64,000 bases of DNA, from the NCBI GenBank assembly GCA_028564705.1, contig JAPXFQ010001681.1, forward strand, positions 248,001-312,000. Direction: 5' to 3'. A program made the translations under genes and the position numbers. The notes under the pieces are model-generated. The model had not been told where the DNA came from, did not search any database, and worked only from the letters and a program-made list of their open reading frames with translations. Position 1 is the first letter of the stretch. Every line of letters starts with the position of its first letter. This document shows, in pieces, positions 21,396 through 32,470 of this stretch. This DNA is from Apricaphanius iberus. Lineage: Eukaryota; Chordata; Actinopteri; Cyprinodontiformes; Aphaniidae.

Positions 21396-24300
21396 CTATG
21401 AAGACAGAACACAGAACCGTCAGAAGAACGAGGTTCAGTCTTTCCGGGCTTTATCAGAACCTGTCATAGTCCAATCTAGAATCATTTCCATTCCAGAAAA
21501 TGACAGCCTCTGATAACGACTTCTCCACTCTAGGGCAAGGTGGTGGAAGCATCATGCTGTGGTGATGGACTTAATCACCAGGGACTGGTATGCTGATCCC
21601 ATTCGCTTAGAGGATACATTTCAAAATATTTCTACTAGTTTATAAATCAGTGAATGTATGTTCAAGATCTGTTGACAGTAAATCAAACCCCCAGACCACT
21701 CATGTCTGGGGGTTTCTCATCCCCCTACTAGAGTATAACCCCGCCCACATTTCTTTTTGAAAAAGGCCTCGAAAAAGGAGGCGTTGCCTGGCGGACCAGG
21801 TAAGATGCGGGGGGATGAATGGCTGGGCAGGTATAAATAAAGGTATAAATAAATTCAAGTATAACGAGAAAATCATTCAGGAATTTGAAAAAACAGACAA
21901 AAAAACAGTTTAACACCATCACGGTTATTGCTTTAGAAATGTTTAAAAAAAAAAAACTCTTATCCCAGATTGTATTTTTCATTTACTGACATCAGTTATT
22001 CCCTTTGTCATGAGCAAATGTCAGCAAGTAGGGGTAACCACCTGCATAACGGACCACCCAGGTTATGAGCCAATTGTGTTGCAGGCAGTTCATGGCACCT
22101 CGCTATGGAGGTGTGGCAGACACCGCACGTGTTCTATACCCCACCACGGCCAGACTGCTGTTGTCACTAATCAAAGTCTACATCAGAAACCCGAGCTGAA
22201 CTGTTAGCAAAGCAGGATTCAAATTCTAGTGAATTCCACTGCAGTGTGATAGTTTAACCAATTGGGGCACTAAACTAACGGTTTAATATTTTCACTAAAA
22301 TACATAAAATAATGACCGGACATGTAGACAGTGCCATTATAGACTCAGTTATACGGTTTATAAACAAAAAAAAAAAGATTTTGGGGTGAGTTGCACTTTA
22401 ATTCTAGTCGACTCAGGATCCATAGAATTTGTGTCGTCTGTCGAACTTTGCTGCATGTCGGTCAGGACTTCCTTGGATTTTTATCTCAACTGGATTTTTC
22501 TGGTTAAATAAATAATAATAATAATAAAAATTAAGATATTTGAGTTTAAATCATTAAAGACAGATGGGAAATGGTCTTCTGATTCCATATTGTGTTACAG
22601 GGCTGCTACATAGTTTTTATTTTATTTACTTTTTTGCATTTGTCAAGTGAAATCAGCTCCACAGAGAGAGGATATGTTATTCAAATATCCCCCTTTTCTC
22701 CTTATGGTTTGTCCATTTGAGTCTCAGATGCCTCTACAAACAGCAATAATGAAAAAAATCAATATATTTGTTGTTTTGCAACATTTCCTACAAGGAATCC
22801 TTTGCTTAACCCTTTATAGGGACTCATTAAATTGTTTAGAATTTAGAATCTATTTTGAGCGCTGCGTTACGTGGTGACGCTAGTAGAGCAAAATCGAAGG
22901 CGTTTATTCAGTAACCCTTGCATGACGCTTTGGAGTAAATTCGGGGTAATGTTTGGCGAGTCACGGAACTGCGCTGAATGTTCGAGTGATGCAATAGTGC
23001 AAAATGTGGTGAGCTTGATCTCTGCTGATCGTTTTGGCGAAACACCGTGATTGTAAAACTCTGTGAATTATGTGTATTGTGATGTCACAATACACATAAT
23101 TTGCCTATGACCGCCCATCACAGGTCAAACCCCACCCACAAACTCCTCTTCGTTGGTTTCCATTTGGAGGACTGATCCTGCCAAAATTAAAAATAGACAA
23201 ATATGGAAATAAAACTGAAAATGAGTAAATTATTGTTTAAGTTAACATTTGTAAAGAAAACTGGAAGTAAATAAATATGTGGAACTAAAACTGAAATACA
23301 TCATATTGAAACATAAAATATGTATTTACAAATGTATTAATTTGCTTCTTTCCAAATCTATTTTTGTTATGTATTTAATTCCACATTTATTAATTTTACA
23401 TTTTGCCAGGATCAGTGGCGAACCCGCAGCCCTGTACCAAAAAGGGTAGGTGTGGTCTATAACTGCTAATTTGCATAAGAGTGACAGAACACTTTACACA
23501 GTTCATTCTGAAAGAGACTGAAACTTAAGAACTGAGCTGGTGAGATCGCTTTATATGACTGATTATGTCCAAAGAAGCATGAATGAACATGTTTTGTACA
23601 GAACTATAATAATTTGTTTAATAGAGGCATAACACACCCCCTAAAGACTAAACTTACACTTATCATCCTCCGCTGAACTGTTTCGGGTCCCGGCGGGAGA
23701 AGCCGCCTCCTCTCTCTGCTTCTTTTTGCTGGCCAGTACAAACAGCTTCCGCTCCAGCTCCTCGATCCTCCTCAGCATCCCGGAGCAGTTCGTACAGGAG
23801 GAAGAGGAGTCTGTACGGCTTCCTGGTTCTCCCTCGGGAGACGGAAGCTTGAAGTTCAGCTTCACTTCGTACGCTGCGGACGACGGCCGACTCTTGGCCC
23901 GCGCTCTGGCCTGGATGGAGGCCTCCAGAGACGACTCCAGAGCGTTCCTGAAGAACTCCTGGAAGAGACGGAAGTAGGGATGCAAACGACAGCACTTTGT
24001 TCCATAAAATTAACCGTTCACATCACCCGGAAGACGTATGGATGAAATTATATTTGTGTTTGAAAGGCCCAGTCAATAGCAGAACTAAATGTTACAGTTT
24101 GGGGGATAGCTATTTTGTAAAGAAGAACCGGTACCACATCCAGTCTCTAGTCAAGCAAAACTGGTTGAGACATACTGCAAAACTTTGTTGCTCAAACAGT
24201 AGAAAATGATTATTCTTCAATTGTTTGATTCAAAAAAGCTTGAGTAGTAAATTAAATTTCAGATTTTTTTTGTAAAAACTAGGGACGTCCAGAATTTGAG

Positions 24301-27300
24301 ATCGGATCAGGTGGATATTTTCTAAAGGACAACCAATATATTAAATTTTTTCTATACCGGCCATAGGTCGAAATTTGTTTTAAAAAGACGATATACAAAA
24401 GAGGCACCTGTGTGGCCAGCTACAGCCACCACTTGACCAAACGAAGGACCCCCACACCCACACACTCCGAACCAGCATCAGTCAGCCCACTCATGTTTTT
24501 AATCTTAACTTTGGTGTTTAATCTTTGAGTGCATTGTTTTTATAGAGATATTAAATTTTATTATTTACTACCATGTGGTAGTGGGCTTTACTTTGTGGTG
24601 ATTTTTCTTTGATACTGTAAGCCCAGATTTTACCTAAACCAGCTATTTGCACCATAATTCTGGTTACTGTTAGAATTCTTTTTTTTGTGTGTGTTCTTTA
24701 AGAAACTTGAATCCGTTTTGTTCTGTAATGTTCTGAAACCATTTACACTTAGGTTACTATTTTGAGTTTGTTTTTATATTTTCTTATATTTGAAGTTTAA
24801 TAAATATTCAAAGAGTTTTATTGACTTTTTCATTTATATTGCACACAGTGAGCGTTCAAGTTGTATTATGACAATCAATGTACCACTAAAAAGTATATAT
24901 ATCTGCCTTGGATATTGGCCTTAATAATCAGCTTTAGATATTGGCCGTCGGCGGCCAAAAAAAAAAAAAATCTGTATCAGCCTTTAAAAAACCCATATAG
25001 GCTGGCCTCTAATATTTTCATATTTTTCAGTGAATGGATATTGGCTATGCTAGCTGAAGAGTTGCGGCAATATTTATGAAAGTACCTCCTAGTTCGCCGT
25101 GATTGCGCAATAATTCATACCTCCGCAGCGTTGCAAACTAGGACTCTCAATTACCACAAATCAGCAGATTAAACACAGTTCTGACATGGGTAAACTTCAA
25201 CAAATATGCTTAACTAAACCTTAAACTACAAAACAAAAGCCAAATACGTTTGTAAACAACAGCCTGGAGCAACGAGGCATTTACTGTAGTAAATGGGGCA
25301 CTCGGTTAGTTTAGCTGCTGTGTCTTAACCCCAGAGATTTCATTATCTTTCTCAGAAGAGGAGCGACCTTACAAGATCTAAAACCAGAGTTAGTTTAGGT
25401 GAAGCCTACAACAGATGGACACAAATGAAAAAAACTTTAATGGCATGAGAACGTACGTGGAAAGGGCAAAGTTTCTCATGGAGAAAGCTTGCTAACGGCT
25501 AAAGTTAGCTGTCGGTAAAACAGCGTTGCAATACTTATGTACATGACGTTGTTCCTAGATATGAGAGCATCAACCTCTACACCGAGTAAGCGAAAGAAAG
25601 GGAAGCGGTTTCCTCCTGCACTCCCCAGTATAGCAGGCTGGCTTTCACCGCTGCTGTGAGTGATTATAAAGACTTTTCTAGCTAGCTTTCTGTGTTGACA
25701 CAGGTCTCCCACCAGCCACGTCAGTCAAATCCATACGCTGTGAAATCTGTTGGATGTTTATGTAAATTCTGAAGAATAAATTATGACTTGTATAGAGGAC
25801 ATCACCAAGAGGAGTAAAAAATACCACTCAGCTACCGAAGTAAGATGCAAAGGGGACAGGTACAAAAACGTATTGTTGTCTTGGACTCATATTTTGTTAT
25901 AATTATTTTTCGTTTAGTATTTTTAAATTTTTAGAATAAAATAGTCCTTACCCTGTAAGATTCATCGCTGGATATGATGCTGGCTGGTCATGACTACGAA
26001 ACTGGCATCCAGACGGCACTTTTTTATTGCTGCAACTACAATCTCAACACACTAGATGTCGCTTTGATGCCCATGTTCCATATTCAACCTTTAACCTGTT
26101 AAACCTGAGGGTCCACCAATTGGGGGACTCTGGGAATTATTTTTTTAACAGGCTTGAGACAACACATCATCTTTCAGAAAAAATAGTAATAATGCACATC
26201 AAATTAAACAGAAGACCACGCGCTACAAGGCTATCTAACCTATTTTTAGCAAACACAACTCAGATGCCACGTAAATAAATATTTGTAAACAAAATCGTAT
26301 AATAGTTTCATCAACCCAGCCGCCACATTCCGGCCTCTACCGCAGCAAGCCTTTGTGCTAAACGCACAATCAACCACTCAAATGAAAGCAGAGACTCTAG
26401 CGATTCCAAAGATACATCTCCCAAAACGCTACGCCAAAGCACCGCAGACATATAAGCCAAAGCATAACACAACAAAAAAAAAAAATCGCTTTTCAGAATC
26501 AGAGTTGAAAATATAGCCTTACCTTTGCTGTTTTGCCGTGTAAAAAATATTTCTTTGGAAAATAAACTATTTTCTGATAAGTCTATCACTTGTGCACCAT
26601 TTAAAACCTTCCAGGTGTTTCCTGTATAATTTTTGGTTCCTAGGAAGTGTTTGCAGTGAATTCACGGATGAGACTGGCTTTTCCCCTACGCTCTGTTCTC
26701 GGCTCCCTGGTTGGCTGACTGTATTGTCAATCTTGTTTTGCAAGTTTTGGCGTTATTCTATAGGCTTCTACGATTCCAACGAGGTGTCACTCATGCAAAT
26801 TGACCAATCAGCTCTGGGGGAAAGTCTTATGCGTAGAATAAGATTTTTTTTGTCCAGTTTCACATAATCAGTTTCAACTTTTGCAGACATAAAGTCCACA
26901 TGTTGTATTTATATTTTATTGAGTAATCACTGTTATTCAAGCAATATCCATAGTTTTTCAATATAAAACTATGTTTTTTTTTTTAGGCGGAGCAAAAAAA
27001 GAAATACATTTCTGCTGTGTTCCATCTTCAATTTCTCCTAACCAGTAACAGATAACATGCAAAATGACACATCTATCAATTCTACTCCTCAATGTTACCT
27101 TTACAATGACGCCAAAATGGTTCAAATACTCCTTTTGGTTGCTGAAATATACACATTTTTCATGGGTAAGCATTTTTCGAGAAATAAGCTTCAAAATAAG
27201 CCTAGGGTTTAAGGGGTTAAAAGATCGGAGGCCTAAAATGCTGATTGGGACATCCCTAGTTAAAAAACGTTCCTAACCATGCATCCTTTTCTCTCATCTC

Positions 27301-29553
27301 GACAAACATGCTGCATTTGTGTTGGTTTATGAAACAAAATAGAAAATCCCTATAAAATAAAATTAGATATGCCAACAAAATGTAAAAAATATGAAATGTG
27401 TATAAATATTTTTTGTCATGGTTTACAAAATATGTTTCAAACTAAAGTTATATTTTAAACAGGTGGTCAACATAGTGTAAAACTAGGAATGCAACGATAC
27501 CATTTCTTTCAAAGCGACGTGATGCCGATACTTGAATTTGAGTACCAATAGTGATACTTCTTCCACACAAAAAAAATGAAAGGTTTTATTTTCTTCCCCG
27601 CTGGTTACAACAAACAATGGTGAACTGGTTTACGGATTTTAAGTATTTCATGGTATTGGTTAACTAACCGATACTAATACATTAGTATGGTATTGGCCCC
27701 GATACCAGTATGGGTGTATCCTTAGAGAAAAGGATAATCAAACTAAGAACTCAGTTTAAACGATCCTCTGGGACCTAACGAAGGATCAGTCGTACCCGGA
27801 AGCTGATGTCGCTCCTCTTCCCAGCGGCTCGGTTCTGCTCCTCGTCTCTGGGTCGCTGACTGGCGACGGTTTTACCCTCCAGAAGAGACTGCAGAGCAGA
27901 TTTGACTTCTTTCCAAGGAGGCGGAGGAGGTCTCCTGACTTCAGCAACAACACCATCTGTTCAGGAACACGGAGGGAAAAATTCAGTCTGATGATCTGAA
28001 CCCTCGGTTTAACACACCTTCAGGTGGCGCGCCCAATGGATACAAACAATAAAATCTCCGTATTTTCAGACTGTAATGTTTGTGATTTACAGGGAAACTA
28101 TAACATCCTTCAGTCGGACCCACCGTCTGCTGGTTTCTCCTCAGGGCACAGACGTTGTTCCTTCTTGCAGGAGGTTCCTTCTCCGTCATTGTCATCAACA
28201 TCTTGACCCATTAGCAGAGACGGAACCCAGTCTGGATCTGTTTCCAGCATCTCATACGCTGGTTTTCCTTTGAAAACACAAAATGGATAAAGTTACTCAC
28301 CAGGCTTCGTTACACTGAAGAAATGTCCATACATTAACAAGAGTCTTTCATATTAAACACATCTGCATGTCCATATGCTACTACTTTATACATCCATAAT
28401 AAACTTTCCCAATGCATGTAAAGGTTATTTTTCAGCTATGTGGATTTATTTTCTAGACTGCCTAAAAAAGTGCAGACAGTAAAATACAGGACTAGACATA
28501 GGTAGAAGAAAAAACTGGGATTCACACCAGGAGTCGAAACATCCTGCGCTTCAGCTTCGAAACAGCAGCCTATGCAGTTTTAACCAGCAGACGGCGCTAA
28601 TGAGGGCAGAGTAAACAGTGGAAGAAGGTAAAACAAATGCTGCCCTGCAGCGAGAAGGTCCTAGGTTTGAATCCCAGAGATTCTACACGGGGTTTGCATG
28701 TTCTCCCTCTGCATCTCGCCCGGGTACTCCGGCTTCCTCCCAAAGTCCCCAAAAAATCATGACTGCTAGTTTCAATGTTCTCTAATAATATCCCTTAGCT
28801 GGGAGTGTCTACATGGTTGTTTGTCCTGTGTGTCTCTGTTATGGACTGGAAACTTGTCTGCAATATCTCACAAAATGAATGCTGGAGACAGGAACCCTGC
28901 AAGCATAGGCGGCTATAGACAATAGATTGATTAGTATTAATATAATAAGGGAAATTAACATATTGTTTGCCAATTACCTACCAGAGTTATTTTAAAATAA
29001 ATGGATTCTGATCTTTAGTGCATACATTTATTTATCTCTGTGGGTTTATAGCTTTTCCTTTTTATATGAAGCAGAAATGTTTCAATCATTAATAAACCGT
29101 ACACATTTCGTTTTTTAAAGAACATATAAAAAACCATTAAACCCGAAAGACTAGAGTACAAGAAAATTTATCTGGCAAAGTGAAGCTACAAAGGGAAGCT
29201 CGCCCTGACCAATATGGCGACGGCCGTGCTGTAGCTAGCCTCGATGCTAATCCGCCTCCGGTTCCTGTTCCTCCGCTCTGAGCAGAGAAGTAAATCTGTT
29301 TGGGCTCACCGGAGACAAAGTGCTTGGAGCAGACTCTCATGGAGGACGGGATGCGGTCGAAGGTGATGTCTTCGCGCCCCACGGCGGCCAGCCAGGCGGC
29401 CCTCCGCCGCTTCGTCAGATCCGATATGCGGGGGCCTTCCTCCATCCTCCATGCAGGGACACAGTGGAAGCTGAGACCGTTCTGGAGCGTCCTGCCCAGG
29501 TGGTCGTGGGAACTGCTGCCACAGTTCTTCACGCAGCACTCCATGCCCCGCAT
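20959..29553 (-). CDS. THAP-domain protein sharing the PRDM11 C-terminal module
   Basis: Five coding exons, minus strand: 29310-29553, 28124-28267, 27796-27956, 23658-23958, 20959-21395; 1287 nt, 428 aa, phases all consistent. N-terminus: a C2CH THAP DNA-binding domain (MRGMECCVKNCG... FHCVP... W... VCSKHF), then KPAYEMLETDPDWVPSLLMG, a common follow-on in fish THAP proteins. Middle: KRSDISFREFFRNALESSLE and a CTNC plus coiled coil (LRRIEELERKLF). C-terminus: an acidic/Pro/Ser stretch, basic patch RRRHRFRKEW and a zinc finger C363/C366/H394/H398 with MWCHVCR, as in prdm11. Likely a nuclear DNA-binding regulator. It stops soon after the finger, without the transposase part. A start at the second ATG (29544) would remove three residues. 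I know no named orthologue. Confidence 0.87.
23658..23958 (-). CDS. THAP gene exon 4: helix motif and coiled coil
   Basis: Acceptor TCTCTTCCAG above 23958, donor AAGT|GTAAGT below 23658; 301 nt, phase 0 to 1. Encodes EFFRNALESSLEASIQARAR, KLNFKLPSPEGEPG and SCTNCSGMLRRIEELERKLF, corresponding to the [11 protein letters not shown] and CPNC-coiled-coil parts of prdm11 exon 5. Confidence 0.85.
24280..27258. mobile_element. Large TIR element in THAP intron 3
   Basis: Begins TAGGGACGTCC and ends GGGACATCCCTA, with 'gagatcggatcagg' just inside the left end and 'aagatcggaggcc' inside the right, a typical teleost hAT pattern. Length 2979 bp. Flanks 'gtaaaaac' and 'gttaaaaa' are only loosely alike. 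The interior includes the repeat at 25256-26095, so a nested insertion is possible. Confidence 0.6.
25256..26095 (+). repeat. Dispersed repeat, copy 2 of a pair
   Basis: Matches 6733-7545 by eye over most of its length (roughly 85-90%), with a 10-bp deletion where copy 1 has 'ggtaagaaag' and an insertion near 25790-25850. Lies inside the 24280-27258 element. Confidence 0.6.
27484..27724. mobile_element. MITE of the TAGGGATGCAACGATAC family, copy 3
   Basis: Begins TAGGAATGCAACGATACC and ends 'gataccagtatgggtgtatccttag'. It ends about 70 bp from the exon at 27796 in the THAP gene. Confidence 0.5.
27796..27956 (-). CDS. THAP gene exon 3
   Basis: Acceptor CCTGAACAG above 27956, donor CGG|GTACGA below 27796; 161 nt, phase 1 to 0. 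Encodes DGVVAEVRRPPPPWKEVKSA, LQSLLEGKTV and ends KRSDISFR, where the intron cuts the helix motif that is unbroken in prdm11. Confidence 0.83.
28124..28267 (-). CDS. THAP gene exon 2
   Basis: Acceptor TTTTCAAAG above 28267, donor GACG|GTGGGT below 28124; 144 nt, phase 1 to 1. Encodes GKPAYEMLETDPDWVPSLLM, an acidic DVDDNDGEG patch and CKKEQRLCPEEKPAD. Confidence 0.87.
28617..28940 (+). repeat. Teleost LINE/SINE-type repeat
   Basis: Contains 'tttgcatgttctccctctgc', 'gtactccggcttcctcccaa', a degenerate 'gactggaaacttgtctgcaa' and ends 'ggcggctatagacaatagat', an ordered set of phrases very common in fish genomes. The class name is not certain from memory. Confidence 0.55.
29310..29553 (-). CDS. 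THAP gene exon 1: THAP zinc-finger domain
   Basis: ATG at 29551-29553; donor TCCG|GTGAGC below 29310. Contains the C2CH pattern: MECCVKNC, SFHCVPAW, the conserved Trp in RRAAWLAAVG, and VCSKHFVSG. An acceptor-like TTTTTTTCCTCACCAG lies 2 bp before the ATG, so a non-coding first exon upstream is likely. Confidence 0.9.
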
Positions 29554-29639
29554 CTCTGGTGAGGAAAAAAACATGCAGGAGTCAGCTGAAAGTCCCGCAA
29601 AGAAACCGCAGCAGTACAACTTCAGAGGAATCAGCCGCC

Positions 29640-29700
29640 GTCATTTACGGACCTTAATTCCCATAATCCACTCGCGTGACGTCATCCGGGTGGCGTTTTT
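29640..29700 (-). promoter_or_regulatory. Probable THAP gene promoter: ZNF143/THAP11-like site and CRE
   Basis: About 100 bp upstream of the start codon. 29656-29669 reads AATTCCCATAATCC, close to the core of the ZNF143/THAP11 (SBS) element, and 29677-29684 is TGACGTCA, a perfect CREB/ATF palindrome. Both are common near TSSs of housekeeping-type promoters. No TATA box is evident. Confidence 0.55.
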
Positions 29701-30480
29701 GTTTACCTGTAAAAAAGTTGATCTGGATGTTTTCAAAATACACATTATTGTTAATTTTGCCAAAACTTTGTTAAGTTATTATATGTACGAAACAAAATTA
29801 TCTTTGAGACGAAGAAAATAAATAAACAAATTAGCATCTACATCAACCCTTTGAAGATAATATGAGTTACAACCATAGGGTCACAACAAAATCTAATTAC
29901 CCTTTGGGATTAACAGAGTATTTCTGATTTTTTAAATTTTAAATATAATTTCATCCATGTGTAGACACAGTTTCAAGCTGTGATTATCTTACATTTATTT
30001 CTACAGTATTGGGGAAATTAATGTGCCATCGAAATTTCATACAATAAAGAGAATAATAAATTGTACTGAAACAGGTCACGTCATCAGCATTGCTTTTTTG
30101 TTTACTGCTAAAAAAGTTAAAAACTTATTCGACCTCGATTTTTTAAAATACAAACAAAAATTCCTTCGTTTTGATTTGATCTGGATTTTTAAAAATCCAC
30201 ACCGTTAATGATGCCAAAACGTAATGTTTAGTATTTTCAGTTATTATATGTACGAAACAAAATTAATCAATTAATTAACGACTAAGCGGCATCTAAAACA
30301 ACTTTCTGAAGACAATATGAGTTACAACAAAATCGAATTACCATTGGGGTGTAGCTATTTTTGAAATAGAATAGAATAAATAGAATTCCGGACATTAGTA
30401 GACACAGTTTCACATTGTGACTGTGACTATTTTCCATTTCGTTCTACAGTACTGGAGAAAATAATACTCCATCGAAATTA
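29679..30480. repeat. Tandem duplication upstream of the THAP gene
   Basis: Unit 1 is about 29679-30050 and unit 2 about 30076-30480. Shared in order: 'cgtcatc', 'gtttac(c/)tg', 'ttattatatgtacgaaacaa', 'aatatgagttacaac', 'gtagacacagtttca' and 'ctacagta(t/c)tgg'. Unit 1 begins inside the CRE at the THAP promoter. Divergence is considerable, so the duplication is old. Confidence 0.7.
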
Positions 30481-30929
30481 GATTACATTAAAAACTATAG
30501 CTGATTATATATATAAAAAATACTTTAGTCTATACTTTTATTACTTTATTCAGTTTACCTCTAGGGACCTCACAAAGCCTATTTACATGTTGAAATCATG
30601 CATGTTGTCTGATAGGAATTGAATTAAGCGACCAAATTTGTCATTTAATTAAGTTATTTCTAAATGCTAAACTTTGCTGTAGGAAGTCAATCTAAAGCAA
30701 TAAAAACAATTTAAGGTGGATTAATATTTAAAAAATCCACTTTAATTGTAGAAATACTGAACTAACAAGCCACTTTCTTAAAACTAAATTCCGCACAAAC
30801 AGCACTACTTTTCACAAACAGACCAGTTTTTTTCCTTTGATTATAACTAAACTGTCGTAAATGTTAATCCGCAAATTATCAAAAGAGAATGTAACCGACA
30901 AACAATAGAAATATTGAAAAGAAAACACT

Positions 30930-31001
30930 TAGCAGAGGATGGTTTCGATCCATCGACCTCTGGGTTATGGGCCCAGCACGCTTCCGCTGCGCCACTCTGC
31001 T
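30930..31001 (-). tRNA. tRNA-iMet(CAT), cytosolic initiator methionine tRNA
   Basis: 72 nt. Minus strand starts AGCAGAGTGGCGCAGCGGAA and ends CCATCCTCTGCTA, with anticodon loop CCCATAA. It folds as a cloverleaf with the acceptor A1:U72 pair and the ATCGAAA T-loop specific to eukaryotic initiators, and appears identical to the vertebrate iMet I remember. Internal A box TGGCGCAGCGG and B box around GGATCGAAACC are intact; a TTTT Pol III terminator follows (GTGTTTTCTTTTC). It lies alone between phf21a and the THAP gene. Confidence 0.97.
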
Positions 31002-31429
31002 GTTGCATAACAACGCCGACATATCCTTACTTAAACTAGCTGAGGCAAGCAGCATAGCAGCAGCCAGCGTTTTGAATCGGCGGCGCCATTCCATGCATTC
31101 ATTTTGAAGTAGATTGCGCTTTGAAGGTTTACATTTATTTTTATGTATATAAATACGTGTTTGTTGTTTTGTCCCTTTTTACTAAAGTAATGTTTTATTT
31201 TCCTTTCAGTTTTGCAATGTGGACTGGTTGTTTTATACCAAATGTTATGCCTCATAAGTCTTGGTTCTTAAAAAATAACTTATCACAGTGAACTGTCATT
31301 GTTTTATTAGCCATTGGTGCTATTATTTTGTAGCTTTATTTATTCCACTGATTCTAGTCTAGTTGTGTTGTTGAATGTTACTAGTATAGTAGTTTCCTGA
31401 CTAAAGTCTCTCAACTAGAAGTTGAGGTA

Positions 31430-31640
31430 TATTTGCTTGCTGTTTGATCTCAAAATAAAATAAAGGCTTGAAATACTTTACTGCATGTTTAAGCAACAGT
31501 GAGTAAAACTAATCTGATCATGTTTGTTATTCTACATAAACCTTAAATATTTCAAGCCTTTATTTTATGTGATTCTGTATTACAGAGACTGAAACCCCCT
31601 TAAACAACAAGCAAGCTCTGCTCCTATATACAGCATAAAC
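31430..31640. repeat. Inverted repeat with 21-bp perfect core arms
   Basis: 31455-31475 and 31548-31568 are exact reverse complements (core AAATAAAGGCTTGAAAT). Weaker complementarity continues outward ('gcttgctgttt' near 31435 against 'aaacaacaagcaagc' near 31600). Probably a small foldback element with a 72-bp spacer. Confidence 0.65.
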
Positions 31641-31924
31641 TGTATTCTGTACATATGAGGAGTTTGCTGTCAACACCAGTGTATGCATTCACTCAACACA
31701 GTAATAGTCATACAACAAAAACTGACAAAGCCGTTTGGCTGTAATATTCTGGTAATCAGAAGGTGCTCCAATTTGGTAATTTTAATATTACCAACTTTAT
31801 CAATATTTGCCCATGGCAATTATTCATAGCAAAACTAAACCTAGAAATGGTTTTGGTGTGAATATTGTCTGGATCCTTTTCTTGATATTCTGTCTTCCCA
31901 CATTAAAATACCTCTCTGTTCTCA

Positions 31925-32470
31925 TTTAATTACCGTCCATCCATTTTCGTCTGCTTAATTTGGAGGTCCAGTCTAGGGACCAGCAGTCAGATTTCCCTCT
32001 CCTCCGCCGCCTGGACCAGCCTCTCTTGTGAAATCCCAAGACGTTCTTCGGTCAGCCAAGAAATAATGCCTGCAGCGTGTCCTCAGCTCATAGACATCCT
32101 GACCACTTCAACTAGACCCTCTCGATGTTGAGGAGCAGTGGCTCTGCTCTGGATTTTCCCCAACTGATCTCTAAGGGAGAGTCCAGACATGAGGAAGCTC
32201 GTTTTGGTTTCTTGTACCTGTAACTCTTCCTTTAATTTGCTACCCAGAGCTTGTGACCACAGATGAAGGTAGGACCGTAGATCAACCAGTAAACAGAGAG
32301 CTTCACCTTTCAGCTAAGTTTTCTTATCTCCTTTACAGCCCATGGCCACAAAGGCTCCACTAGTCCACGTATCGATCCCGTTCCAGTTTTCTGGTGGGAG
32401 TTGGACTCCACCAAGGTCGCCTTTTGTCACCAACCGTTCAAAACATTTATGGACAGGAGTCTTAAGTAAG
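31925..32470 (-). mobile_element. 3' fragment of a LINE reverse-transcriptase ORF
   Basis: Read on the minus strand, broken frames resemble the C-terminal end of a widespread fish LINE: LLLNIERVQLKWSG, then ERLGISQERLVQAAEERE-like text, ending near KWMDG at about 31935. Plus-strand phrases such as 'gcttgtgaccacagatgaag' are the common reverse complement. 5'-truncated and frameshifted, as is normal for LINE copies. Confidence 0.6.

Noticed and set aside
22010..22270. Possible tRNA-like or gene fragment around 22.1 kb
   Set aside because: Some phrases look structured ('gcaggattcaaattc'), but no cloverleaf or protein frame could be built.
29300..29821. 173-codon plus-strand open frame
   Set aside because: Antisense of the THAP exon and its promoter; no homology in that frame, while the minus strand encodes a clear THAP domain.
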